A DNA stretch of 64,000 bases from Dryocosmus kuriphilus (taxonomy: Eukaryota > Arthropoda > Insecta > Hymenoptera > Cynipidae): contig CM076194.1 in assembly GCA_038277395.1 (NCBI GenBank), forward strand, positions 109,331,236-109,395,235. Direction: 5' to 3'. Positions 45,883 to 58,001 of the stretch are shown piece by piece. The notes under the pieces are model-generated. The model ran no database searches. It was not told the origin of the DNA and worked only from the letters and a program-made list of their open reading frames with translations. How positions within the stretch are numbered: the stretch's first letter is position 1; every line of letters begins with the position of its first letter. The position numbers were made by a program, and so were the translations under genes.

Positions 45883-46475
45883 ATAAAATAAGTTATTTGT
45901 TAATTAACTATTTGTTATTTAAATAAATTGCCCAAACTCATTATTTTGATCCTGAAAAATTGTTTTTCGAGGTTTTTTGGATTAGTTCAAAGATTGTATA
46001 AATAATAAAATTACTTTTAATCAGTTTATTGGAAATATGTACTATTTTATGTAAAATAAAGAAATTTCGACAATTTATATGAAAAAAATTATATTCTATT
46101 TATAACCTTTTAAACTAATGTGATTATTTATTTAAGAAATGTGTGTTTTTAACTTAAAATGATAAAAGATTTTGGGGAGAGTTATTGAATGATAATTCTA
46201 AGTTTAAAAAATTAAGAAAATATTAATAACTGTTCTGTAAGAAATAGTTTTTGTATCGCTGATTTTTCTTCAAATTTAAAATTTTATTCATTCATCTCGA
46301 AAATTTCAATTGCGATTTTTTTTCAAAAATTATAACTTCACACGAAAATATCAATAAGTTTTTTTTTTCAAACTAATCCAAAAAATCTAAAAAAAAAAAT
46401 TTTCCGGGTCAGATAACGAGTTTGGGCAATTTATTTAAGTAATAAATAGTTAATTAACAAACAACTCATTTTATA
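45883..46475. repeat. Inverted repeat with ~110-bp arms
   Basis: Left arm 45883-45992 and right arm 46367-46475 share GTTAATTAACTATTTGTTA, AAATTGCCCAAACTC and GGATTAGTTTGAA in inverse order. The ~370-nt spacer is AT-rich. Confidence 0.75.
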
Positions 46476-46479
46476 CCCT

Positions 46480-48062
46480 TTGAACAATTAATAAACTTTA
46501 CTTTGTATGTACCCTTGAAATTTGAACGAGAAAATATCAAGTGAGTAAGAAAGTTTTGCAAAATTGAATGAATAATAATTTATTATTTGTTAATAAGTTT
46601 TTAAATTAACAATATTCTCAAAAAATAATTTTGGATTCTGATTTAGAATGGTGAAAGCACCTCGAAAATGTGGTCGAATGTCGTCACAGGCTCACTTTTC
46701 GCAAGTCCCACATTTTCAAGCAAGATTTGCACTCGCGCGCTGCAAGCAGTATTGCTTTTACTATTTTTAACTAATATAATTTAAGTTACTTACCTGAATA
46801 TTGTAGGACACATTACATCAATGCGCTTTTCGTTAAAACTGTCTTAATTTGTTTAAAAATTAAAATTTTGAGAAATCCTTCGTTCACGGACAAGCCAATG
46901 TAATACAATAAAGTAATCTTTTTGGAATTTTTATTTCACGTAAGTCGTTCTTAAGTTATCTTGTCCACCGTAATTTATATAAATAAAAAGGGGCTTTAAA
47001 ATTTTTAAATTAAAATTAAAATTAAAGTTTTTTAAAATTCGAAAAAAAATTAAAAAGATTATCTGGAAAATTTCACCTTTTTACCCATATTTTTTACAGT
47101 TTCTGCTGCCATTTTGTTAATGTTGAGCCTTTTTCAATTTTTCGATAGAGTTCGAAGTAGACAATAAGTGGTAAAACTTAAATTTATAACTAATTTTTGT
47201 TTTATACAAATTAAATAAGGCTTATAATTGAAAAAGTATTGTCATTTTATTTTAATTTGTTATTTTGTGACTCGTACTAGAATCCCTGTTTCTACTTTAC
47301 CCATGTTTTGAGAAAATAGGGAAGAGCTGCGAAAAGCCCAATAGATTTAAAATTATTACCCTCGGGGAGCTCAGAGCAACGATTTTACCTATAGAGAAAG
47401 TACGCAGGCAGGTAGTACGCAGAGGGCAGCAGCTAGGTAGGACACATAAAGTATATTGTTCCCCCACTGCGCCTCCACTTACCGCATCTAAGTGTATAAT
47501 ATCTTTGCCGAAGCGTACCGAAACAAACCGAAGCCACAAATACTACGGTAACGCCGCCCTCGCGGCATGTGGCCTAACTAGACCCTAGCCGCATCTAGTT
47601 AAAATATCTTTGGTAATACTAAATTAGGTTAAGATTTGATATTGCTAAGAACATAGTTCTCAAATATACATTAGAAATATACATTAGATACTAAGACCTG
47701 ACAATTTTGTATTCGAAATTGTAACTCAGCGCGCCCTCACCGGCGCCACTGTACTGGTGCTGTGGCTCTAGCCTCTATACTGTAAAAGTTCATGCCAATA
47801 AAAATACATTATTATATATATGATCCTCAACCCCGCCCGTAAGGGCACAACGGTATAGCGCGGGGGAATTTGAATTTCTGATCAACAAATTCCGATTTCT
47901 GATTAATGTATGATTCGATTCCAACTTTAGACTTGGATTTTCTTCTTGGTTCTTTTTTTAGAGAAAGGTTCCTTCTAGCAAAGATTCTCACGATCGTAAA
48001 ATTCAGTTCTCGAAAAGACCGGAAATCTGGCAGAAGTCATGTTACAATTTGTGGGTGTATCC
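46480..48062. other. No gene; dispersed repeat near 47480-47640
   Basis: TTACCGCATCTAAGTGTATA (47479-47498) continues into ATATC and repeats the 38704-38728 sequence inverted. CCGCCCTCGCGGCATGTGG (near 47550) resembles CGCCACCTCGTGGCATGTGG at 38635-38654. The rest is AT-rich. Confidence 0.45.
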
Positions 48063-48258
48063 CAGTGTTGCCAGATCAGGGGTTTTCCCCCTAGATTTAT
48101 GGGGTTTTTGGTCCTTCAGTAGGATTTTTAGGGGGAAATATTTCTTAGTAGGTATTTAAATGTAGCGCCCTTGTGAATATTTTAATATTAATGCAGTAAT
48201 TTACTTGAATAAGCTTTTTCAATCAGATTCCGCGAAGCCACTAAAACTATTTTAGGAT

Positions 48259-48978
48259 TTGAACAATCTTCTTTACTTTACGTTACAAACAATCGCTATT
48301 CCACAACAACTGGAAAAAGCCTGCAAGCAAGATTTGTGCAAGTTCCCCTTTAAGGATTATTTGATGCCCGTGGAATGCATTAGCTTTGGATTTTATTTTA
48401 ATAAATTAAGCGTTGATTGCAATTCTGCAAAACTGATTATTATTAAAGAGAGATGCAGAAATTTTTTTGTAAAATTGGCAGAAGAATTGCAAAAACGAGT
48501 TCCGGTTAATATTAAAATTCTGGAAAAATTGTGTATTTTTACTCCAGAAATCGCGTCAAAACAGTTCAAAGAAGACATAAGTGAAATCGCCTCGTTTTTT
48601 GTAAACGTTTGCGGGGATGTCGACGAAACGGTCAAAGAATGGCAACTTTTGCACCGGTTGGAAATTAGGGATTTTTCCACTTCGGAAGAATACTGGGCAA
48701 ATGTAAAAGACAATTTAGATGCTGGGGGAGTTGCAAGGTTCGGACACATCGCGAAACTGGCCCTTTCCGTTCTAAGTCTCCTTTTTTCAAATGCGTCAGT
48801 CGAGAGAACTTTCTCTACTCTGAACGTCATAAAAGATAAATTGAGAAATAGGATGTCCATTTAAACCGCAGACGCACTTCTTAGAGTACGCTACACATTA
48901 TGCGGGACATGTGTTAATTTCGAACCGAGTTTACAGATGCTTCAAATGTTCAAAAGTATACGGAAGTCAGTTTGTTGA
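48259..48978 (+). pseudogene. hAT transposase, C-terminal part, with premature stop
   Basis: The 201-aa ORF 48259-48864 ends with the hAT dimerisation signature: LALSVLSLLFSNASVERTFS followed by LNVIKDKLRNRMSI. The stop TAA (48862-48864) falls where the family usually has Gln (MSxQT). The frame continues TADALLRVRYTLCGTCVNFE and on to TGA at 48976-48978, so the stop is a nonsense change. The N-terminal finger and the first catalytic acidic residues are absent upstream, so the copy is dead. Confidence 0.85.
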
Positions 48979-49072
48979 CGAAATACTTGATGCAATTAGC
49001 GATGCGGTTCAATAGTTTAATTGTAATCTTGAATGATAAGATAAAAGTACGCTATTAACTAAATCACTATTT

Positions 49073-49096
49073 TATATATATATATATATATATATA
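49073..49096. repeat. (TA)n microsatellite inside the hAT element
   Basis: A short TA run in the 3' non-coding part of the element. Confidence 0.85.
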
Positions 49097-49591
49097 TTCT
49101 AAAGCGCCAAAAATTATTATTAAAATGTTACAAAAAAATAGTGTTAAGTAACGCAATATTCGTATGTGTGTGTTCCAGCTACATGACCAAATAGCAACAA
49201 CATATTACCAAATTTATAACAAATAATATTTACTAAGCATTAATTTGTATATATGTTCCAAATAATGTAACCAAAACACAAAAATTATTACTGGTGTTTC
49301 TTCTCATATTATTAAATGGATTTTCTAAAAAAACATTTTTATTAATTTTATCAGTCCTATTAAAGACAAGCAGTGGTTAAATATTAATCACTTTGATTTT
49401 CTATTAATTATCACTTTTATATAATTTACTACTTGCGCTGGAAAACGTATCTAAGATAATAGTGTAATTTTCAATGGTAGAATAAAATAATTAATTTTAA
49501 GTTTTAGTGCAATTTTGTAACGTCAGAGTGCGTAAAATTTCGTTCGCAATTTTTACAATGTGGAATTGACTTAATCGACAGAGCGAGACGG

Positions 49592-50018
49592 CAGGGTTGC
49601 ACGGTTACGCGTAACTCGAACTTTTTCAAGTAATTTACGTAAATTACGTATTATACGTAAAAAATGTAATTAATGTAAAAAATGGCGGACATAACGGATT
49701 TAGGAGGGTGGGGGAAAAGCATAATATAACCTCACTTTCTCACTTATTCCTTACACATCCTCTAACCATTTTTTAAAAAAAAGTAAAGAACATCAAATTC
49801 AAAGTAGATCTAAGGAGAACAATTTGCAACACTTAAGTGCCTTAAAACTCTTAAAAGATTTCGTTTTCGCGGTCTTCGCGAAGGTTATGTTCATTTTTTG
49901 GCGCCGCCATTTTGGAAACGTAAATTACATGTAAAAAACTAGGGACGTAAATTACGTACGTAATTTACATGTAAAAAACTACGTAAATTACCTAAGGTAA
50001 ATTACCCGTGCAACCCTG
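49592..50018. mobile_element. 427-bp TIR element with 9-bp direct flanks
   Basis: The termini CAGGGTTGCACGG and CCGTGCAACCCTG differ only in an inner T. GCGAGACGG is present on both sides (49583-49591 and 50019-50027), so the duplication is 8 or 9 bp. The interior repeats ACGTAAATTAC and its complement many times. It is inserted in the hAT element. Confidence 0.88.
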
Positions 50019-50703
50019 GCGAGACGGTTTCGTTTCACACCAAAATCACTAATTGAATTTATGTTTCAAAAAAATATTAGCGCTTTTAAACCTTTTAACG
50101 TCGAAAATTTGTGTTCTTAATGTTAAAAAATCAAAGCTACTCGTTTACGTAATCTCATTTTACTGTTGAGAGAAATTTTGTAATTTAGGGGTAAATTTCT
50201 TTTTTTAGGGGTAAATACGGCCACATCTGGGGGGAAAGCGCCACAGCCATTTGATAACACTGGTGTAGGAGTGTTCACAGAACGTGGGATTTTTCTACCC
50301 CCACCAGGTTTCCCATCTGGGAGAACACATGCAAACGTCGTGCGTCGGTGAGATATCCCTGCTACAAGTGTTCGTGAAAAGCCGAAAATGCATGAATACG
50401 CACGATTCAACACTCGCCGACGACAGCCGAGTCGCGTTCGTGACTGATCGGGTTTTCGATCTTGAAGACTTTGAAAGCATTTGGAGATACGAGCTGATTT
50501 TTCACTTTTAAGAAATTCGGTGGGAGCTTGAGAAGTTGGCTGACATTACATTTTTATCTCTCTTCTCATTGGTCTAATACCTGATAATGAGGATAGCGTT
50601 GAACAGAAAGGCACCAAATATGAATTTTTCAGATGTAGCAGAAAGACTTTAAATACATGTAATGAAGACTTGAAATATTTAATGATTATGTTTTTCAGGT
50701 ATT

Positions 50704-50754
<51 letters not shown>

Positions 50755-51610
50755 AGATTTTGAGGTTAGGTTAATATCTATTACTTTCAAGTGTATATTT
50801 CATTATCTATGTTTTATTTTTCAATTTATTTTAAATATTCTAAAGTTAAAATGATAATAATGATAATTATTTTTAATTTATTAAATTAATCAATATTTTA
50901 CTTTATATATTTACCTCTGATAATTACCGTTCTTTTAATTCAAATAATTGTTATATAATAACCGAAAGTTATTAACTTGAACTTTCTTAATATATGAGAA
51001 CTTTACAAAACCTTTAATATCTTAAAATACTTATATCTTGAACATTACAAAATTTACTTCTTACAATTTTATATTAATTGTAAAATATAAATTTAACAAA
51101 ATTTATTTTATAAAGAAATATTTGATTATTTTAATAGTACCGCGGTCTGATTTAAAATGGTTTTGATCTCACAAACTTTTACAAATTAAGTTTTTTAATA
51201 TGCAACTTTATACTTTTTAAATCTTAGAAAAACGTGAAATAGATGACAAATATTTTTAAAATAGGTGAAAATGATGAACAAGAGGAAACTGAGAACCAGT
51301 GATGACCACATTTTTTATTTATATTAATGTAATTTAGAACAGATTGAGAAAAATCATGAATAATCGATTTATCAAAATTTACTCTGTCTATAGGAATTCC
51401 TCAAAATTTCAGTGCAAAAAGAGTTTCGCTTAAAATAGTTAGGTCGTGATATTCAAAAGTTTAAATATAAATATACCTACAGTTGCTCAGTTATAAATTG
51501 ATAAATTTCAAACATGTGAAATTAAAATATACTAAAGTTTTAATTTCTAATGTTTCCGTTTAAACATTTCAGTCTAGGGTACATGTGGTCTACGTTGACA
51601 AAAACTCAAC

Positions 51611-51683
51611 GAGGCCGTAGTGTAGTGGTTAACGTTCTGGCTTTATAAGCGAGGGATTGCTGGATCGAATCCTGCCGGTGAAT
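51611..51683 (+). tRNA. tRNA-like sequence (UAU anticodon position), left arm
   Basis: TAGTGTAGTGGTTAAC fits the A box and GGATCGAATCC the B box. A 7-nt anticodon loop TTTATAA closes with CTGGC/GCGAG (one mismatch), and the T arm is GCTGG-ATCGAAT-CCTGC (one mismatch). Only four acceptor pairs form here. It is probably a tRNA pseudogene or SINE head. Confidence 0.45.
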
Positions 51684-52183
51684 TTTTTGTTTTTTTTAAA
51701 TATTTCAAATTTGTTACAAAGGATGTTTATTTTTTAATTAATTGTAATAATTTTTTTGCGGGAAAAGGGATTCTGGAAAAATCGTATAGGAGTGAACTTT
51801 TTTTTTTAAATCACATAATATACGATATCTGCAATCTGCAGTTCAAATAAATACTATATTATAAATACTACATCATTTTATAATCCAGTTTAGTTTGAAA
51901 TATTAATTAATTTCAAGCTTATATTGAAAATAAGAGAATGCGAATTTTTTTTAACGGAAGTTAATATTTCAAACTAAACTGGATTATAAAATAATGTAGT
52001 ATTTATAATATAGTATTTATTTGAAATGCAGATTTCAGATATCGTATATTATATGATAAAAAAAAAAAGTTCACTCCTATACGATTTTTCCAGAATCCCT
52101 TTTCCTGCAAAAAAATTATTACAATTAATTAAAAAATAAACATCCTTTGTAAAAAATTTGAAATATTAAAAAAAACAAAAAAT

Positions 52184-52255
52184 TCACCGGCAGGATTCGA
52201 TCCAGCAATCCCTCGCTTATAAAGCCAGAACGTTAACCACTACACTACGGTATCG
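52184..52255 (-). tRNA. tRNA-like sequence, right arm (inverted copy)
   Basis: Same sequence as in the left arm except near the 5' acceptor strand (GATACCG rather than GAGGCCG), which pairs slightly better (five of seven with wobble). Confidence 0.45.
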
Positions 52256-53563
52256 TTGAGTTTCCGACAACGTAGACCACATGTACCACAGACTGAAATG
52301 TTTAAACGGAAACATTTGAAATTAAAACTTTAGTAAATTTTAATTTCACATGTTTAAAATTTATCAATTTATAACTGAGCAACTGTAGGTATATTTATAT
52401 TTAAACTTTTGAATATCATGACCTAACTATTTTAAGCGAAACTATTTTTGCACTGAAATTTTGAGGAATTCCTATAGACAGAGTAAATTTTTATAAATCG
52501 ATTATTCATGATTTTTCTCAATCTGTTCTAAATTACATTAATATAAATAAAATGTAGTCATCACTGGTTCTCAGTTTCCTCCTGTTCATCATTTTCACCT
52601 ATTTTAAAAATTTTTGTCATCCATTTCACGTTTCTTTAAGATTTAAAAAGTATAAAGTTGCATTAAAAAACTTAATTTGTAAAACTTTGTGAGACCAAAA
52701 CCATTTTAAATCAGACCGCGGTCCTTTTAAAATAATCAAATATTTCTTTATAAAATAAATTTTGTGAAATTTATATTTTACAATTAATATAAAATTGTAA
52801 GAAGTAAATTTTGTAATGTTCAAGATATAAGTATTTTAAGATATTAAAGGTTTTGTAAAGTTCTCATATATTAAGAAAGTTCAAGTTAATAACTTTCGGT
52901 TATTATATAGCAATTATTTGAATTAAAAGAACGGTAATTATCAGAGGTAAATATATAAAGTAAAATATTGATTAATTTAATAAATTAAAAATAATTATCA
53001 TTATTATCATTTTAACTTTAGAATATTTAAAATAAATTGAAAAATAAAACATAGATAATGAAATATACACTTGAAAGTAATAGATATTAACCTAACCTCA
53101 AAATCTCCTATATATATATATATATATCCAATACCTGAAAAACATAATCATTAAATATTTCAAGTCTTCATTACATGTATTTAAAGTCTTTCTGCTACAT
53201 CTGAAAAATTCATATTTGGTGCCTTTCTGTTCAACGCTATTCTCATTATCAGGTATTAGACCAATGAGAAGAGAGATAAAAATGTAATGTCAGCCAACTT
53301 CTCAAGCTCCCACCAAATTTCTTAAAAGTGAAAAATCAGCTCGTATCTCCAAATGCTTTCAAAGTCTTCAAGGTCGAAAACCCGATCAGTCACGAACGCG
53401 ACTCGGCTGTCGTCGGCGAGTGTTGAATCGTGCGTATTCGTGCATTTTCGGCTTTACGCGAACAACTTGTAGCAGGGATATCTCATCGACGCACGACGTT
53501 TGCATGTGTTCTCCCAGATGGGAAACCTGGTGGGGGTAGAAAAATCCCACGTTCTGTGAACAC

Positions 53564-54252
53564 CCGTGTAGCCATCCATAAACTTTTGGGTGGAGTGACA
53601 CCGTCAATACGGGCATGATAGCCGAAGCAGTCGGCGGTTGTTTTTTCCTTTTTAGGAGAATTTGGAAATGGAATATGAGTTCGAAGGAAGGCAAGATCTT
53701 CGGAACATGTGTCAGCAATAAAATAAGTCGTAGGGACAGTTTCGAAAGCCAGGCGATACAGGCCGAGTTTTAAGTGGGAAAATGTCGGAATTACGGGTGA
53801 AAGAGGGCATGGTAAATTTCCAAGAACTCTGATGCACTGGCGGGTGGGTGGCATGAGGCGAACCATGGGGACGAAACGTGAAGGACAGCACATGGATGAT
53901 TGAACAACATGTATGTTTGCATAATGATAGTTAGTAAGGTGTATAAAAGGAGATATATTTAGATGATCAAAGAGGGATGTAGGCGGGTAAATAATTAGAT
54001 AACCATAGGTGCCCTAATAGATATATAGATAGATAGGTAGATAAGTAAAGAAACAAATAGATATGATTATAAGATATTTCTTGATGTTCGACTAATTGAT
54101 GTTAGGGGCAGTACCTAGATAGGAACTATGCAAAGCACACATAACATCGGGATCATTTTATCTAAATGTATTAACCAGTAGAAATTGCCGAACTCGCCAA
54201 TTGATATTATAATTAATAGAATTGATGTTCATAATTCAAAATTAGTAATTAA
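53564..54252. other. Unclassified stretch between palindrome and BEL element
   Basis: A 136-codon minus ORF (53483-53893) crosses the palindrome edge. Its protein is Pro/Arg-rich and unrecognised. Beyond it, GATA-rich repeats (about 54017-54070) lead to the LTR. Confidence 0.35.
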
Positions 54253-54915
54253 TGTTGCGTCGCAACAATTTAAATTAGTTCTTATAGAAATATTTTGTCA
54301 GATAGTATTCATCTTCGCCTTTCCATCACTGTAAAATGTATGCTTTCTGTAATCCTCGTTTCTCGAGTTTGGTCACGTTTTTGAAACCTGCTCATCGTCT
54401 CTATTTGTACCCTTTGTAAATCACTGTCCATCTTGAGACTTGGCCTTGCCGAAGCAATTCATTTGTACCCTTTGATAGCATTTCGCTTTCCCCAACAAAT
54501 TATGCCCAGAAACTTTATGGTGTTTTTACAGCTGCTTCACGGCTGCCTCTATTTTTGTAAAAGGACCTCGTCTCCCACCTTCCACTACTCAATTTTATTT
54601 CCACGCCTACACCTCCTAGTTCCATCTTCTTAGCCAATCATGATCCTCAACTTCATCAATTTTCCCTCTTTCTAGTTTCAGGAAATTCCTACATTGTCCA
54701 TCCCTTCCCTTAGGATTTTCAATACTTCGACCAGTTTTTATAATTCTCTGTACTCAATGCATTTCGAGCAGCTAACCTCTCCACTTCGCTTAGAGAGTTA
54801 GGTCGCAACCTTTTAAATACTTTCGCACAGACATGTAATTTTAGTTTCAATAAACGCAAGTGTTGTTATTGAATTATTTCGTTTTAATTCAATTATTTGA
54901 AACTACATATAAACA
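54253..54915 (+). repeat. 5' LTR of the BEL/Pao element
   Basis: It starts TGTTGCGTCGCAACA, a terminal palindrome, and is taken to end ...AAACA. TATAATTCTC near 54739 is TATA-like, and AATAAA at 54849-54854 is a poly(A) signal about 60 nt from the end, consistent with R-U5. Confidence 0.88.
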
Positions 54916-54918
54916 TTT

Positions 54919-54938
54919 TGGTCCTTCGAGTCGCGGAT
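54919..54938 (+). other. Primer-binding-like site
   Basis: TGGTCCTTCGAGTCGCGGAT follows the LTR after three T. A start with TGG (complement of a tRNA CCA end) and the phrase TTTGGTCCTTCGAG are typical of BEL elements. The tRNA was not identified. Confidence 0.6.
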
Positions 54939-57900
54939 AATCTCACGGGCGTATTTCATAATCGCGAAATACCGTGTAGAACATTGACTTCCATCGACTA
55001 ACAGTGAAATTTAAAGTGAATATCAACTTAAGTGTTCGGTGCAGTGTGCAAAGTGACAATAATAGTTCAAAAGTGACAATTCAGCGACACACTTGTTACG
55101 TACGGCTATATAAAATAAATAATAATAGAATATCTCATTTGGAAGAGCACCAATGAGTAAGATAATCCAATCATCAAATACTTCATCTGCCGACGGCGGA
55201 GGCCGTCACAAACTATGGAGACAGGCCAGCTGTCTCCTTTTATTTTTATGTGGGTCCGTTATCCTTTCCTCTCATCCAAGAGGTATTGTTTCCATTCAGT
55301 CATATGCGTGTGTGTATTCAGTAGGTAGGAAAATTCATAGTATCAAAATTCATGTAGTAAAGATTTATTCAGGAAACAGTCAAGAAGAAGATAATTAGGA
55401 ACGATACATTTTGATTCTTACCCTACGCTGGACTTATCCTACCAGTCGGACTTGATGGTCAAAAGAAAAGGGAAGTTTCTTTTGATAAAGTGCTCCGATT
55501 GGGCTTAACTGAATTTTAATGCTTTTTAATTTTCGTAGCTTTATAGCTACTCTAGTCCTTGACGCTTGGCAACGCGCACTCACGGTACGCGAACGTCCCT
55601 CCGTAAGCTCGCTTCAGTGAAGGGTAGAAATTTATTCTACTCTTCATGGGAGTGAGCCGAAGCCTTTTAGAAAATTCTATTCCTTCCCGTTTTGAGATTC
55701 GGGAAGATATAGACTTTCTCTCGTCCTCTTAAACACACTTGCCCGTTATTTTAAATTTGCCTCCTGTCGGCAAGGAGCTTTGTTTCACGTCCCGCTATTT
55801 CCCGATAGAAGGAAAATACACCGAACTCGGACGGGGGTTCACCCTTTAAATTTAGACAGTCGGTCGACCGCCTCCTGTCGGCAAGGAGGTTTGTTTTACG
55901 TCCCGCTATTTTTCGAATAAAAAAAATACACCGAACTCGGACGGCTTGATCTTTTTCGTCCCGGCTCGGACGGGCAAATAGCTGGGTATTCCCGGGTAGT
56001 ACCCAGTCGTTTTTGACCTCCGTCCACGTCGCGACTTTTATGCCGAAAACCGAAGGTAGAGAGTCGATCTGGTCAGCACCGATGAACACGAGTTAATGCG
56101 AATTTTGTGTGGCGATCGACGTGACTTAAAGGCACATTGCTGGGGGTTGTGAGTGGTGGGAATTTTGTGGTGATATGGTGGGACTGGATTTAGACTCTGG
56201 ACTCTGCTTAATTTGCAAAAATTCGCAAACGTAATTTGTTTGCGTGCACTTGGTTTTAGACAGGCGGGAACCTTGTCATCATTTTTCATAACAGTGAGAA
56301 TGGATTTTATTTCAATTCTAAATTTATTTGGTTGCAGAGTATGCAACCCGCGATTATTGGAAGCGTTTTAGCATTGAGCGGCAGGAGTATTGTCAGCAAT
56401 TTTCAGAGACTATGAGAATGAATTTCATTTCGATTCTAAATTTATATAATTGCAAAATATGCAACACATGATTATCGAAAGCATTTTAATATTGAGCAGC
56501 AGGAGCCTTGTCAGCGATTTTCGTGAGATGCTGAAAGTAAAAGTGATTGACCTTTTAAATAATTTTCTATTTGCCTAATTAATAGGACAGGTCAAGGTTT
56601 TCAATTATATTGGGTTATAATATCTATTATCCTCGACCTATTACTACATGTGATAATTGCAAGGTCTCGTGGTAAACAGTGCCGGTACGAACCACGTGCT
56701 CTTTGTTTACCTCTCGCCACGTGCTTTTCAGCTGGCGAGTTGTCATGAGTCGAATGGTGCATAGGATGACGGGGTGGAAGTAGAGGGATTGATCAATGAT
56801 GGCCGCTAAGGCAGGTCGCGGTTCATCGCATACTCTCGGGTGTGTGTAGAACTAGGCTTCGTTATCCTCTGATTAGGGGACGAGGGAGCATCGAGGTCGC
56901 TCACCTAATTCATATGCTTGTAACTTCCCTTTTCTTTTACAGCTCACATCATAAATTTTAAGACACTTAATATAGATATATGTTATATTTAATACACTTA
57001 TCACACACATTCTTATTTCCATGCATCCACAAGCTTTTCTACAATTTCTTTAATTTTATTATTGCCTTATTCTTAGTCTAGGTCTATATAAACTAACATA
57101 TGTCTATACCTATTTCAACAATCCATCCCCACATTATTGAGTGGATTGGGGAAAAAGGGGCCCAAGTACATTTTCCGTTTTTTTTTTCTGTAATGAAAAT
57201 AATTATATTCGAAGATTCATACTTATTTTAGCTGGACATTATTTTCCTCACCAGCAAGTCGGCCTATCGTTAGCTTCAAGAGCTTGGAATGCTACGTAAG
57301 CACTCCGGTATCAAGCTCTCATGTTACGAGCGAGAAGAAAGGCTTCGTAACTTGTTAGAGTTTTAGATTAATGTGATTCGAAATAATATTTCGAGTCACA
57401 TTATTTATCCAAAATGAAATTTTGGGGTTTTGCTCGTAACACACTCAAGTGGCTAGTGATATTCGCAATTGATATTCCAGTAAAGTTCCAATCTTTACAG
57501 TGAAAGAAGATAAACATTTCAGTAAAGTTCCAATCTTTACACGAACATTTGAAAAAGTTTTAATCTTCATTTTCAAAATCCTCAGTTCCAAGATGATCAC
57601 TGGATTCTAGTCGAAACGGCAAAGCAAGCCAGCACCGAGGTGGAAGAGTCAAAATCCACTTTCGCTCTCTTCATCAACTTCTAGCAAGTACGTCATCATT
57701 TCAAAGGGCGTCGATACTTCAAGGAAACTACTTTCTGCAAGTGCTTCAAATCCGGATTCAGTTCCAGCACCCGGAATCATTCCAAGTTCCAGATTCAACA
57801 TCTTCCATTTCAACAACGTCAATCAATTGGCTGCAGCGACATCTTCGACTGGAAGACATCACAAGTCTGCTCAACGGCAAAAGTAAGTCAAGAGAGTTCC

Positions 57901-58001
57901 AATATTTTCACAACTATTTCATTTCCATGTTTCATAACGTGCCTTAATCTCGATAACAAAAATTTCTATTTAATAAAAAACAAGTGAATTTCGGGTAGAA
58001 T
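54939..58001 (+). other. Long BEL leader with tandem repeats
   Basis: About 3 kb without a significant ORF. It contains two copies of a ~75-bp block (CTCCTGTCGGCAAGGAG..., starts 55759 and 55870), about two copies of a ~119-bp block (56255-56520, GGCAGGAG...TTGTCAGC), CACGTG twice (56693-56722) and a short palindrome (57371-57402). It may include a nested insertion between about 55100 and 57450. Confidence 0.5.

Larger units (their letters stand above)
48063..50262 (+). mobile_element. Second hAT element, decayed, with a nested element
   Basis: The left end CAGTGTTGCCAGATCAGGGG is matched by the inverse of the right end (...ATAACACTG, ending 50262). Both subterminal regions carry GGGG(G)-rich phrases. 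The flanks GTGTATCC and GTGTAGGA share five bases, perhaps a decayed 8-bp duplication. It contains a broken hAT transposase (48259-48978) and a 427-bp insertion (49592-50018). Confidence 0.75.
50271..53563. repeat. 3.3-kb near-perfect palindrome
   Basis: Left arm 50271-51906 and right arm 51961-53563 are inverted copies, with outer ends GTGTTCACAGAACGTGGG and CCCACGTTCTGTGAACAC. Only 54 nt separate them. Arms differ by scattered substitutions and by TA-microsatellite length (about 50706-50751 versus 53109-53128), so they are separate copies rather than a folded read. The outer ~250 bp is GC-richer with short ORFs; the inner part is AT-rich. A tRNA-like sequence lies in each arm. GTGTAG occurs just outside both ends. 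No transposase is seen. Confidence 0.92.

Noticed and set aside
48393..48860. 155-aa minus ORF
   Set aside because: It is antisense to the hAT transposase remnant, which has a clear family signature.
50271..53563. Pure assembly artefact (folded read)
   Set aside because: The arms differ by substitutions, indels and microsatellite length, which a folded single read would not show. Long-read proof is still needed.
53483..53893. 136-aa minus ORF at the palindrome edge
   Set aside because: It crosses the arm boundary, has no recognisable motif, and its mirrored part occurs in the other arm in different frames.
55751..56346. Minus ORFs in the BEL leader as genes
   Set aside because: They consist of tandem-repeat sequence and lie antisense in an LTR element leader.
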